Positions 19,270-28,196 of a DNA stretch of 64,000 bases are shown one piece after another. The notes under the pieces were generated by a model. It was given only the letters and a program-made list of their open reading frames with translations. It made no database searches and was not told the origin of the DNA. Origin of the DNA: an uncultured Pelagibacteraceae bacterium. GTDB taxonomy: Bacteria > Pseudomonadota > Alphaproteobacteria > Pelagibacterales > Pelagibacteraceae. Both the position numbers and the translations under genes were made by a program. Each line of letters begins with the position of its first letter. The stretch's first letter is position 1. The DNA is taken from the NCBI GenBank assembly GCA_902592655.1, contig CACJFE010000006.1:19686-83685 (forward strand). The letters run 5' to 3'.

Positions 19270-20120
19270 ACACTGGGAAGAAAAAGGGATTAGGTAGAGG
19301 TTTATCAGCCTTATTTGGCGATGAAAAAAACCAGGAAAAACAGGCTAAATCAAGCTCTTTAAATAAACTTTCAATTAGTGATTTAAGTAGAAATCCCTAT
19401 CAACCTAGACAAAATTTTAGCGAGATAAAACTCGAGGAACTAGCTAAATCTATTAAAAAAAATGGTATAATCCAACCAATAGCCGTTAGACCTAAAAAAT
19501 CTGTAGATGGTAAATTTGAAATTGTCGCCGGCGAGAGAAGATGGTTGGCTGCACAAAAAGCAGGCTTACATGAAATTCCTGTTACAGTTTTAGACCTAAG
19601 TGACGTCGAGTCTTTAGAAGTTGCCATAGTTGAAAACATTCAACGAGACGATCTTAATCCTATTGAGGAGGCTAAAGGTTATAGAAGATTAAATGAAGAA
19701 TTTAATTATGATCATGAGAGCATATCAAAACTAATGTCTAAAAGCAGGAGCCATGTTAGCAATACATTAAGGCTTCTTACACTGCCTAGTGATGTGATAT
19801 CTATGTTAGAAGAGGGGACACTCACGTCGGGCCAAGCTAGACCCTTAATTGGTCTATCAAATGCATCCACAATCGCTGAGGAAATAGTTGCAAAAAACTA
19901 TAGCGCAAGAAAAGTTGAATATTTAACAAGAAATAAGAAGAGTGATAATTCAGCAAAGAAAATCGACACAAACATAATTAAGGCACAAGAAAAAATAGAA
20001 AAAATATTGGGTTTAAAAGTTCACATTGTTAATCGTAAAAATAATTCAGGAAAAGTTGTAATTAAATATGAAGATTTGGATCAATTTGATCTTATTTCAG
20101 ATTTATTAACTAAGAATTAG
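19266..20120 (+). CDS. parB: Chromosome partitioning protein ParB
   Basis: 284 residues. The start KKKGLGRGLSALFGDE carries the ParA-stimulating LGRGL motif. The CTPase domain has NPYQPRQNF, GERRWLAAQKAGL and ENIQRDDLNPIEEA. The helix-turn-helix (about residues 150-200, KSRSHVSNTLRLL) reads parS, and the C-terminal dimer domain is short. Its 3' end overlaps convergent holA by 11 bases. Confidence 0.97.
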   Translation: MNTGKKKGLGRGLSALFGDEKNQEKQAKSSSLNKLSISDLSRNPYQPRQNFSEIKLEELAKSIKKNGIIQPIAVRPKKSVDGKFEIVAGERRWLAAQKAGLHEIPVTVLDLSDVESLEVAIVENIQRDDLNPIEEAKGYRRLNEEFNYDHESISKLMSKSRSHVSNTLRLLTLPSDVISMLEEGTLTSGQARPLIGLSNASTIAEEIVAKNYSARKVEYLTRNKKSDNSAKKIDTNIIKAQEKIEKILGLKVHIVNRKNNSGKVVIKYEDLDQFDLISDLLTKN

Positions 20121-21099
20121 CGGATACACAAACATCTACTATAAATTTCTTTAGAGCAATTTCTTTATTTAAAACATTACTAGATTTAAAAATACACTCT
20201 AAACAGTATAATTCATCTAGCTTTGCATTTATTTTTTTATCGTTCCATTTTTTTATTTGCTCAATAAAGTTAGGTTTTTCTTTCCAAAATATCGGAGGTT
20301 TTAATTGATTTACTTTTTGTTCATAGGATTTATTTTTTTCCATTTTTGTTATTTCTTTTAGGTTGTTTAATCTTTGGTAGAATGAATTTATGTAAAATAT
20401 ATTTTTATCAGTGTCAAAATATGTTTCACTTAATAGACTGTTAGTTTTCGTTTTATCTCCTAATAGGGCTGCATCCCGCAGAAATTTAAAATCCTCATTA
20501 ACTCTGATGTTTAAAAGTTTTTCTAAATTAACAGTGTCTACTACTTTATTTTGAAAAAATGTTACTATTTTATTTAATTCATTATTAAGCTTTGATCTAT
20601 CCAAGTTTGCATTCCTGATTATTACATTAATATTTTCTGTATTTAGACCTCTAAATCCCTTTAACTTATCTAATACAATTCTTTTAAGTGTTTGTTCGTT
20701 ATCTTCATAACAAGGTACGACCGCAAAATTTTTTGATTTTTCAAAATAATTTCTCAATTTAGATTTCTTATCTAAAATTTCGGCAAAAAGAAAAATTTTT
20801 TGAGTATCAAGGTGTTGTGACAATTCTTCTATGGTTTTAGTAATCTTATCACTTGATTGATCAATTAGAATAATTTTTTCTTTTTCAAAAAGTGAATTAT
20901 TAGCGATTTCAGTAAATATCAAATTAGAGTTTTTTAAAATTTCGTCTTGATTAAAAAGTAATATTTCAGAATCTTTAAATGTTTTTTTAATTTCTTTTTT
21001 TATCTCGTCTTGGAGACCAACATTTTCTCCATAAATTAAAACTAAATTTTCATTTATGGCAGCGATATTTTTTTCAATTAAATAACTTTTATAAATCAT
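20110..21099 (-). CDS. holA: DNA polymerase III delta subunit
   Basis: 329 residues. It has low sequence conservation but shows the HolA pattern: VLIYGENVGLQDEIKKEI at about residues 20-40 (degenerate nucleotide-binding domain), LDTQKIFLFAEILDKKSKLRNYF around residue 105, and the alpha-helical collar at the C-terminus. Delta opens the beta clamp within the clamp loader. It follows lptE with an 11-base overlap; leuS-lptE-holA is a widespread order that supports the call. Confidence 0.85.
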   Translation of the reverse strand: MIYKSYLIEKNIAAINENLVLIYGENVGLQDEIKKEIKKTFKDSEILLFNQDEILKNSNLIFTEIANNSLFEKEKIILIDQSSDKITKTIEELSQHLDTQKIFLFAEILDKKSKLRNYFEKSKNFAVVPCYEDNEQTLKRIVLDKLKGFRGLNTENINVIIRNANLDRSKLNNELNKIVTFFQNKVVDTVNLEKLLNIRVNEDFKFLRDAALLGDKTKTNSLLSETYFDTDKNIFYINSFYQRLNNLKEITKMEKNKSYEQKVNQLKPPIFWKEKPNFIEQIKKWNDKKINAKLDELYCLECIFKSSNVLNKEIALKKFIVDVCVSANS

Positions 21100-21559
21100 T
21101 GAAATTAACTATTAATTGATCGATTATTTTCTCACTTATATTGTTAATTAACAAATCAATTAATTTTTTTTCGTTGTTTAATGTTTGAGAATGCTGTGAA
21201 GATACATCGTAAGCACCATTTTGTTTTATACTAAAATTATTCACTTTACTCTGATTTGCCTTTCTATAACTAACTTCTATATCTAAATCTATTTGATATT
21301 TTGTTATTTGATTTTTTATATTTTTATCCTTAATTGATTTGGTTTTTTTAGAATTAATGTCTAAAATAATTAATTCTTTGCCATTTTCCTTTTTGAAAGA
21401 CAATAATTTATTTTTCAATTTAAAATTTATTCTCTTTTCACCTTTTGTATTAATTTCTAGTATATTAAAAGTTTGTAGCTTTTTTTTATCAACAACTTGA
21501 TAACCGCAGTTAGAAATCACGATGAGTAAGATTAGTGAAAAATATAAATTTATTCTCAT
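21089..21559 (-). CDS. lptE: LPS-assembly lipoprotein LptE
   Basis: 156 residues. A lipoprotein signal ends at Cys18 (LLIVISNCGYQ), and the mature protein starts CGYQV, close to the CGFxL start of LptE. LptE plugs the LptD outer-membrane translocon and helps insert LPS. The remainder is poorly conserved and Lys/Asn-rich. The call rests on the lipobox, size and its place between leuS and holA. Confidence 0.75.
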   Translation of the reverse strand: MRINLYFSLILLIVISNCGYQVVDKKKLQTFNILEINTKGEKRINFKLKNKLLSFKKENGKELIILDINSKKTKSIKDKNIKNQITKYQIDLDIEVSYRKANQSKVNNFSIKQNGAYDVSSQHSQTLNNEKKLIDLLINNISEKIIDQLIVNFNDL

Positions 21560-24070
21560 TTATAAAATGTAGTTTACAATTTTATTTTTTACAAAAATAG
21601 TCTTCATAACTTTTTTATCTTTTAAATATTTTGCTGCTTTTGAATTTTCAATTACTAACTTATTGATTTTCTTAATGTCTAGATTTTTTTCCATTGATAA
21701 TATATCACGCGTTTTACCATTAATTTGTATTGCTATCTTAATTTCTTCTGAAATACTTTCGAGATTAACCTTAGGCCAATTGTTAACATCTTTACATTTT
21801 AATAGTTCTAAACATTCGTTCGCCAAGTGAGGTATAAAAGGAACCATTAATTTCATTGTTTTTATTATATTTTCAGAAAAGGTTTTATTACTTATTTTAT
21901 TCCGCACATTATCTTTTAAATATCTAAAAATTTCATAAAAAAGCGCAACTGAAACATTTAATCTAAAATTATTTACAGAGTCATCGATCTTTTTTACATA
22001 GCTATTGATTTTACTGACGAATTTAGCTTCCACGACTTCATCAGTTTCTTTTTCTACTCTATTTAAAATAGAGTTATTTAAATCCCAAATTCTCTGTAGA
22101 AATTTATTTGATGATGCTACCCCAATATCTGACCATTGAATATCTTTTTCTGGAGGGCTGTCAGACAGTATGAACAATCTAACTGCATCTGCTCCGTACC
22201 TTTTTATCATCGTTTCAGGGTCAACTGTATTTTTTTTGGATTTTGACATTGACTCAGGGGGGCCAATGACAACATCAGATTTATCGATTATTTTTAATGC
22301 TTTATTGTCATTAATTTTTTCAATTTCTTCAGGATATAACCAATTTCCCTTTTTGTCTTTGTAAGTCTCATGGCAAACCATGCCCTGAGTAAATAAATTT
22401 TTAAAAGGTTCATTAAATTTTAAATTATTTTTACACTTCTTCAAACTTTTAGTGAAAAATCTAGAATAGAGTAGGTGAAGTATTGCATGTTCGACTCCCC
22501 CGATATATTGATCGACCGGCATCCAGTAATTTACTTTTTCCTCATCATAAGGCGATTTTGTATGTTGTGGTGAGCAGAATCTTAGATAGTACCAAGATGA
22601 GTCCACAAAAGTGTCTAAAGTATCAGTCTCTCTAATAGCTTTTTTCCCAGTTTTTTTTTGAGTTGTGTTTTTCCAATCTAAATTGCTATCAAGTGGATTT
22701 CCGCTTGAGGTTAAATCTATTTTTTCAGGTAACTCTATAGGTAATTCACTTTTTTCTACAGGGACTACACTACCATCCTCTAAATATATCATTGGAATAG
22801 GGCATCCCCAATATCTCTGTCTAGATATACCCCAATCTTTTAAACGATATTGTACTTTTTTTTTTCCAATTTTTTTTTTTTCGATTCTATCTATTATCAC
22901 CTCTTTAGCTTTCTGAATGTTCAAATTATTTAAAAAGTCTGAATTAATTAAAATACCATCACCAGTATATGCCTCTGACAAAATATTGTTATTATTTTTA
23001 TCTGATACAACCTTAATAATTTCTAAATTGTATTTTTTTGCAAAATCAAAGTCCCTTTGATCGTGTGCAGGACAACCAAAAATTGCTCCGCTGCCATAAT
23101 CCATCAAAACAAAATTAGCAAAGTAAACTGGTATCAATTTATCTTTAATAAAAGGGTGTTTAGCCAGCATGTCTGTTTTAAATCCAATTTTTTCGGCGTT
23201 AGCCAGAGCCTCTTCGGTAGTTCCTGATTTGTTACATTCTAGTTTAAAATTTAAAAATTCTCTATTTTTTGTAAAACTCTTACTTAAAGGATGATCTACT
23301 GATAGAGCTATAAATGTGGCACCAAAAATTGTATCAGGACGTGTCGTAAAAATATTAATATTTTCTTTTTGACTTTTTAGCTCAAATTCTATTTCACAAC
23401 CTAAAGATTTTCCAATCCAATTTTTTTGCATTAATTTAACTTTTTGTGGCCATGCTTCTAAACTATCCAAATCCTTTAATAGCTCTTCAGAAAATTTTGA
23501 AATATTAAAGAACCATTGCGATAGTTTTTTTCTTTCAACAACTGCATTAGATCGCCATCCTCTTCCATTAATAACTTGCTCATTTGCCAAGACAGTTTTT
23601 TCTATTGGATCCCAATTTACATATGTTTCTTTTCTTGAAACTAACCCCGCGTTATAAAAATCTATAAAAATTTCTTGTTGATGTTTATAATATTCTTTAT
23701 CACAGGTAGAAATTTCTAAATCCCAATCAATTGATAGACCCAACATCTTCAGTTGATTTCTCATTGTATCTATATTTTTTTTGGTCCAATCTTTGGGGTG
23801 TAAATTATTTTGTCTAGAAGCATTTTCTGCAGGTAATCCAAAAGCGTCCCACCCCATTGGATGTAAAACGTTAAAACCGTTAAGATATTTATAGCGTGCT
23901 ATTACATCTCCAATTGTATAATTTCTAACATGTCCCATGTGGATTTTTCCAGATGGATAAGGAAACATTTCTAAACAATAAAATTTTGATCCAGATTTGT
24001 TATTTAAATTTGTTTTATTAAATTTATTTTGCCATTTCTTTTCAATAACTTGAAAATTTATTCTTTCCAT
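21560..24070 (-). CDS. leuS: Leucyl-tRNA synthetase
   Basis: 836 residues, a class I synthetase. The HIGH-type motif is [16 protein letters not shown] near residue 40, and the KMSKS loop is in [13 protein letters not shown] near residue 610. The CP1 editing domain contains [12 protein letters not shown] and the conserved [31 protein letters not shown] and an anticodon-binding helical domain follow. The lptE start is adjacent to the stop. Confidence 0.98.
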   Translation of the reverse strand: MERINFQVIEKKWQNKFNKTNLNNKSGSKFYCLEMFPYPSGKIHMGHVRNYTIGDVIARYKYLNGFNVLHPMGWDAFGLPAENASRQNNLHPKDWTKKNIDTMRNQLKMLGLSIDWDLEISTCDKEYYKHQQEIFIDFYNAGLVSRKETYVNWDPIEKTVLANEQVINGRGWRSNAVVERKKLSQWFFNISKFSEELLKDLDSLEAWPQKVKLMQKNWIGKSLGCEIEFELKSQKENINIFTTRPDTIFGATFIALSVDHPLSKSFTKNREFLNFKLECNKSGTTEEALANAEKIGFKTDMLAKHPFIKDKLIPVYFANFVLMDYGSGAIFGCPAHDQRDFDFAKKYNLEIIKVVSDKNNNNILSEAYTGDGILINSDFLNNLNIQKAKEVIIDRIEKKKIGKKKVQYRLKDWGISRQRYWGCPIPMIYLEDGSVVPVEKSELPIELPEKIDLTSSGNPLDSNLDWKNTTQKKTGKKAIRETDTLDTFVDSSWYYLRFCSPQHTKSPYDEEKVNYWMPVDQYIGGVEHAILHLLYSRFFTKSLKKCKNNLKFNEPFKNLFTQGMVCHETYKDKKGNWLYPEEIEKINDNKALKIIDKSDVVIGPPESMSKSKKNTVDPETMIKRYGADAVRLFILSDSPPEKDIQWSDIGVASSNKFLQRIWDLNNSILNRVEKETDEVVEAKFVSKINSYVKKIDDSVNNFRLNVSVALFYEIFRYLKDNVRNKISNKTFSENIIKTMKLMVPFIPHLANECLELLKCKDVNNWPKVNLESISEEIKIAIQINGKTRDILSMEKNLDIKKINKLVIENSKAAKYLKDKKVMKTIFVKNKIVNYIL

Positions 24071-24076
24071 AGAGAT

Positions 24077-24598
24077 TTATTTTTTTTTCTCTTTAGCATC
24101 TCTTTCTAGCTGTGCAGCCTTCTTCAATATTGTAGCGTGAAGTTCTTCCTTAATGCTGGTTTGTTCTAATAAAACAATTTTACAATTATTAGTGTTTGCA
24201 CAAGTTTTTTTATGTACTATAACTTTTAAACTTTCACTTCTGATATCATTAGATAAAAACCTTAAAGAAATCTTAATTGACTCACGACTACTATTATTAT
24301 CGTAATACCAATCTGTAATTATTATTCCACCAGAATAATCAACAGTAGTTAAAGGTAAAAAATCTAAAGTCTCCAAAGACGCTCTCCACATAGGATTTGA
24401 TGTGCTAAACTCATAATTAGTACCTCGTCTACCACCCATTAACCCTTCTAATGAAATTCCTCTCCCTTCATCAACTGCCTGTCTCGCCCTTTCTTCAGCA
24501 TTAACGGGCACTGATTTATCGACTTTCTCAGGCTTTAAAGCTGCACAAGACGTCAAAAAAACAAGTATAATCAGGGTTTTTAATGCAATTTTAAACAT
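24077..24598 (-). CDS. DUF3576 lipoprotein
   Basis: 173 residues from the ATG at 24598 (the open frame reaches 24607). The N-terminal hydrophobic stretch ends in a lipobox FLTSCAA with Cys18, so it is a predicted lipoprotein. The body from about residue 60 (NPMWRASLETLDFLPLTTVD, then GGIIITDWYY) matches the alphaproteobacterial DUF3576 family, which regularly precedes leuS. Function is unknown; an outer-membrane or periplasmic role is likely from the lipid anchor. Confidence 0.85.
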   Translation of the reverse strand: MFKIALKTLIILVFLTSCAALKPEKVDKSVPVNAEERARQAVDEGRGISLEGLMGGRRGTNYEFSTSNPMWRASLETLDFLPLTTVDYSGGIIITDWYYDNNSSRESIKISLRFLSNDIRSESLKVIVHKKTCANTNNCKIVLLEQTSIKEELHATILKKAAQLERDAKEKKK

Positions 24599-24802
24599 GA
24601 AAATCATTAATACATAAATAATTCCTCAATTTAAAGTGTATTAATAATTGTTGAAAATAAGGATAATATTAAGTGTGACTAATTTATCACATCAATTTAA
24701 AAAAAGCATTAAAAAATAACATTTTAAACACTTTTTGTGTCTGAACTAGTAAAAATAGCCCGTTAAATATTAAATTTAATAAATAACAACAAAGGATAAA
24801 AA
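24599..24802. other. Divergent intergenic region upstream of the porin gene
   Basis: About 200 bases, the longest non-coding stretch in the window, between the divergent DUF3576 and porin genes. It must hold promoters for both, but I see no convincing paired -35/-10 hexamers among the A/T runs. A 14-bp palindrome TATTAAATTTAATA lies at 24768-24781. A Shine-Dalgarno AAAGGA (24791-24796) sits 6 bases before the porin ATG, clearer than at most genes here, and fits high expression. Confidence 0.5.
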
Positions 24803-25879
24803 ATGAGAACAATAATGAAAACTTTATTCGTTATCATCTCTGCATTTTCTTTAGTTACTGCATCACACGCAGGTGAAATGACTGTTACAGGTTCTGCAAA
24901 AGCAACTTATAACATCACATCTGGTAAAAGTAACGTTGGAAAAGGTATTGGTGTTGCTAACGAATTAGCATTCACAGCTACAGGTGAAATCGACAACGGT
25001 TTTACTTGGAAAGCGCAAATAGAGTTAGATCCAACTGATGGAGTAGACGCAGGTATTACAGATACTGATGCTCAATCTGGTTCAGCTCTTAACGATGACT
25101 CAAGATTCGAGTTAACAATGGGTGATCTTGGTATGGTAGGTATCTACGTATCAGAAGGTGGAGAAAACAACAAATACAAAGCATCACAAGATGCAGTATT
25201 AATTTCTACAGATACAGGTACAACACCAGGGATCAAGTATCCAACAGACTTAGGCGCATTTAACTCAGTTAAATACGTTTCACCGACTTTTGATGTATAT
25301 GGTGCAAGCATCAGCGCATCTTACGGTGTTGGAGTTGAAGGTGGAGACTTAGGAGAAGAAGGTTCATCTTCTAACAACCCAGGTGCAGTTAATGACACAA
25401 CAGCAGAACAGTACGGACTATACGTTTCGTATGGTGGTTTAGGTGCTAGTGCAAACTACGTAGAAGTAGACCAAGCTAACGCTAATGCTACACAGAACCA
25501 AAAAAATCATGGTGGTGGATATTCATTTACTTATGATATCGGAAACTTCGGTTTAGGTTACGGTAAAACGTACCAAAACCCAGCAATAGCAGGTTTCCCA
25601 GGTTCAACTGCTACAGCTGAGTACTATGAAACAACTATGATTTCTGTAGGTGCTAAGGTAAATGATCAATTTTCAGTATCTTACACAACAGAGAAATCAG
25701 AGCAGAATAACGCAACTGCAGGTGCAACACTGTACGATGTAGAAGCGAGAACAGTACAAGCTGCTTACAACATGGGCGGATTAACAATCGGTTTATCTCA
25801 AGCTACGTTTGAGAATGCCGCTTACGCTGATGTAGATGATATAAACGAGTTTATATTATCACTAAGTGCTGCATTCTAA
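24803..25879 (+). CDS. Outer-membrane porin
   Basis: 358 residues. A 23-residue signal peptide ends ASHA-GEM. The mature protein has alternating beta-strand patterns typical of a 16-strand Gram-negative porin, is acidic, Gly/Thr/Asn-rich and Lys-poor compared with its neighbours, and ends LSLSAAF with the terminal Phe needed for BAM-dependent assembly. Motifs such as GSAKATYNI, FTATGEIDNGFTWKAQIELD and ELTMGDLGMVGIYVSEGG fit the alphaproteobacterial porin family. Codon use is visibly biased to C-ending codons (AAC, TAC, ATC), unlike the surrounding genes, as expected for a very abundant protein. The ATG at 24803 is fixed by AAAGGA 6 bases upstream. Confidence 0.9.
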   Translation: MRTIMKTLFVIISAFSLVTASHAGEMTVTGSAKATYNITSGKSNVGKGIGVANELAFTATGEIDNGFTWKAQIELDPTDGVDAGITDTDAQSGSALNDDSRFELTMGDLGMVGIYVSEGGENNKYKASQDAVLISTDTGTTPGIKYPTDLGAFNSVKYVSPTFDVYGASISASYGVGVEGGDLGEEGSSSNNPGAVNDTTAEQYGLYVSYGGLGASANYVEVDQANANATQNQKNHGGGYSFTYDIGNFGLGYGKTYQNPAIAGFPGSTATAEYYETTMISVGAKVNDQFSVSYTTEKSEQNNATAGATLYDVEARTVQAAYNMGGLTIGLSQATFENAAYADVDDINEFILSLSAAF

Positions 25880-25894
25880 TAAATTGTAGTATTA

Positions 25895-26467
25895 TTAAAA
25901 AAGCCGGCTAATTATAGCCGGCTTTTTTTTTACCTCAGATAAAATCGCAAAGGCTTCAGCATTAACATTTTTAAGTCTGTTTATATTTGATATCCTTATT
26001 CCACCTAAAGGACACAAGTTGCAATTAAATTTTTTAATAAGTAAATTAAACTTAATTATTCCTAAATAATCTTTTTTATTTTTATAATTAGTTTTAAACA
26101 ATCTTGAGAGAAATATTTCAGTACATCTTTGTTTTTTCTTCATATCAATTTCCGCTCTGTTATGAGCAGAACCTATTATTTTAAATTTTTTTGATACAAA
26201 TCTCAGAAATTTTAAATTCTTGTTATATGAAGATAAGTATATACCATCGCAATTAATCAATTTAGCTAGCTTTATATTGTTTGCGACGTAAAGACTTATA
26301 CCTCTTTGTTTACAATTACGTCTAAAATTTAATAGATCTCTGTATTTCTCTCTTATCTGTTGATTTCTGAATATTATTTTAAATTTATTCCTTTTTTTTA
26401 CATTACTTAAATCTATATCTTTGGTATTTTCTATAATTAGATAGTAATTTTTTTTAAAAGAAAACAT
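25895..26467 (-). CDS. ThiE/TenI-like protein, active site degenerate
   Basis: 190 residues. The order of motifs follows thiamine phosphate synthase: NYYLIIENT at the start, ISLYVANNIKLAKLINCDGI in the middle (family: FIINDRVDLALAxxADGVH), IIGSAHNRAEI (family: IGxSxHxxxE) and LCPLGGIRISNINRL (family: AIGGI). The Asp of the ND motif is Asn, and the HLGQ-D metal region reads YLSSYN, so normal ThiE catalysis is doubtful. It diverges from the YggS gene with start codons touching, an alphaproteobacterial pairing. The last ~10 codons lie in the porin terminator. Confidence 0.65.
   Translation of the reverse strand: MFSFKKNYYLIIENTKDIDLSNVKKRNKFKIIFRNQQIREKYRDLLNFRRNCKQRGISLYVANNIKLAKLINCDGIYLSSYNKNLKFLRFVSKKFKIIGSAHNRAEIDMKKKQRCTEIFLSRLFKTNYKNKKDYLGIIKFNLLIKKFNCNLCPLGGIRISNINRLKNVNAEAFAILSEVKKKPAIISRLF
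25900..25931 (+). terminator. Strong intrinsic terminator of the porin gene
   Basis: An 11-bp perfect stem AAAGCCGGCTA (25900-25910), loop ATTA and the complementary arm (25915-25925) lead into a run of nine T (25923-25931). It starts 20 bases past the porin stop. The arm is preceded by A bases, so it may also work on the minus strand, where it overlaps the coding end of the ThiE-like gene. Confidence 0.9.
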
Positions 26468-27118
26468 ATGACCAGCATAGTAGAAAGCTTTAAGAAAATA
26501 AATTCTAATATTTTAAGATTAGACCTAAAAAAAAATGTAAATATAATTGCGGTAAGTAAAACGTTCTCAATTGATCATATTAAGCCATTAATTGACTTTG
26601 GTCATACTCATTTTGGTGAAAATAAAGTTCAAGAAGCGGCTACAAAATGGAGCGAAGTAAAAAAAGAAAAACCAAATATCAAACTACACATGGTTGGCAA
26701 ATTACAAAGTAACAAAGCTAAAGGTGCTGTAGAAATCTTTGATTATATACACTCTTTAGATAATCAAAAGTTAGCTGACGTTTTATCAAAAGCACAAAAT
26801 AATAAAAATAAATACCTTAAGTATTTTATTCAAGTCAATATAGGTAATGAAATTCAAAAATCAGGAATATCAATATCTGAATTAGATGATTTTTATAATT
26901 ATTGCGTAAATGAAAAAAAACTTGAGATAATTGGCCTGATGATCATTCCTCCTAATGATAATAATACTATAAAATATTTTAAAACAATTAATGAACTGAA
27001 TAGTTCTTTAGCATTAAAAGAACTTAGTATGGGTATGTCCGCAGATTATTTAGAGGCTCTTAATCATGGTGCAACATTTGTAAGAATTGGTAGCTCTATT
27101 TTTGGGGAAAGATCTTAA
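26468..27118 (+). CDS. YggS-family PLP-binding protein
   Basis: 216 residues of the PROSC/YggS family, which buffers pyridoxal phosphate and affects vitamin B6 and amino acid homeostasis. The PLP lysine is in IIAVSKTF near residue 31, followed by HFGENKVQEAATKW. HMVGKLQSNKAKGAVEIFDYIHSLD, the VNIGNEIQKSG segment and the C-terminal LSMGMSADYLEAL with GATFVRIGSSIFGER are family signatures. The start ATG immediately follows the start codon of the divergent ThiE-like gene. Confidence 0.94.
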   Translation: MTSIVESFKKINSNILRLDLKKNVNIIAVSKTFSIDHIKPLIDFGHTHFGENKVQEAATKWSEVKKEKPNIKLHMVGKLQSNKAKGAVEIFDYIHSLDNQKLADVLSKAQNNKNKYLKYFIQVNIGNEIQKSGISISELDDFYNYCVNEKKLEIIGLMIIPPNDNNTIKYFKTINELNSSLALKELSMGMSADYLEALNHGATFVRIGSSIFGERS

Positions 27119-27596
27119 CTTTGGTTTTAATTTTTAATTGACTGATAATTTTTAGTAAAGAATATTTGTTAACTGCAATGCAACCTCTAGTCTTTGCATA
27201 ATTTCTTTTTGCGACATGAATAAAGATAGCACTGCCTTTATTCTTTTCGATCGGATTCATGTTATAATCTAATACTAAAATGATATCGTAGATATTTTCT
27301 TTTATAAATAATTTTTCGTGGCTGTATGAAAATGGAAGATAGACTAATTGATTGTATTTTTTTGAGGATGGATCATCACACCAACCCATATTTTTCGTTA
27401 TGCTAATTTTTTTTAACTTTGTCGACAAATTCTTTAATCTATCCTTCCTATAGAGTACAAATTTAATCTTATACTCTCCTTTTGGAGTAATTAAGTCACC
27501 TTCCTTTATCTTATTTTTAATTCCCCTTTTACCTATCGTACATTTTACTTTATAGTCATTATAAGTTAGATAATTTTTATTAATTTTTATATGCAT
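27096..27596 (-). CDS. L,D-transpeptidase family (YkuD-fold) protein
   Basis: 166 residues. The catalytic motif is AIFIHVAKRNYAKTRGCIAV (near residue 130), the HxxxxxxxxTRGCI form of the YkuD His-Cys signature. The centre has GDLITPKGEYKIKFVLYR, the conserved TPxGxf strand. No signal peptide or membrane helix is visible, although such enzymes act on periplasmic peptidoglycan cross-links; export therefore remains unexplained. The 3' end overlaps the YggS gene by 23 bases, and the start overlaps the divergent regulator. Confidence 0.85.
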   Translation of the reverse strand: MHIKINKNYLTYNDYKVKCTIGKRGIKNKIKEGDLITPKGEYKIKFVLYRKDRLKNLSTKLKKISITKNMGWCDDPSSKKYNQLVYLPFSYSHEKLFIKENIYDIILVLDYNMNPIEKNKGSAIFIHVAKRNYAKTRGCIAVNKYSLLKIISQLKIKTKVKIFPQK

Positions 27597-28196
27597 GAAT
27601 TAAATGTATTAGTTTATGGCCCTGTATCATTTCAATATACATTAAATGAACTGAAGCCCTTTTTAAAGTTTAATCATTTACATGAAAGCTCAAAAGCTAG
27701 TTTTGATATAATTTTATTTCATGATGAAGCTTTAAATGACAAAAGAATAAAAGATATTATTGCTGATAGTAAACTTTTAAAAATTTGTGCCTCAAACAGT
27801 AAATACCATAAAGGAAACTTTGACACTTATATACAATTACCTACTACGGTAAAAGACATCAACCTAGCCGTTGAAAATACTTCTGCAAAAAAAAAATTTA
27901 GTATTAACTCATCTATTGAAGTAAAAAATTATCTACTAAATAAGAATGAAAAAAGATTGCTTAAAAACAACAACTTTATTATTTTAACCGAAAAAGAAAT
28001 TCATTTAATTGAACTTCTATTAAAAAATAAAAATCCTATTACAAAAGAAGTTATTCTGTCCTTAGTTTGGAATTATTCATCAGACGCTGATACCCATACC
28101 GTAGAGACGCATATTTATAGACTAAGAAAAAAAATTAACGATAAATTTAAAGATAACAAATTTATTCTTAATAATAAAAACGGTTATTATCTATGA
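27591..28196 (+). CDS. Winged-helix (OmpR/PhoB-type) regulator with degenerate receiver
   Basis: 201 residues. The C-terminal ~80 residues form a Trans_reg_C domain: LTEKEIHLIELLLKNKN, VWNYSSDADTHTVETHIYRL, then LRKKIND and a final NGYYL wing. The N-terminal ~105 residues look like a receiver remnant (LNVLVYGPVS, FDIILFHDEAL, YIQLP) but lack the acidic pair after strand 1. The phosphoacceptor position appears to be His, and the conserved Lys before Pro is Leu. It probably works without phosphorylation. The ATG overlaps the start codon of the divergent L,D-transpeptidase gene. Confidence 0.78.
   Translation: MHELNVLVYGPVSFQYTLNELKPFLKFNHLHESSKASFDIILFHDEALNDKRIKDIIADSKLLKICASNSKYHKGNFDTYIQLPTTVKDINLAVENTSAKKKFSINSSIEVKNYLLNKNEKRLLKNNNFIILTEKEIHLIELLLKNKNPITKEVILSLVWNYSSDADTHTVETHIYRLRKKINDKFKDNKFILNNKNGYYL

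Noticed and set aside
15947-20120. Replication origin near mnmG-parB
   Set aside because: The gene order suggests the origin is not far away, but I found no cluster of DnaA boxes or AT-rich unwinding region within the window.
24768-24781. 14-bp palindrome TATTAAATTTAATA upstream of the porin
   Set aside because: It consists only of A and T, and such palindromes are expected by chance in this composition.
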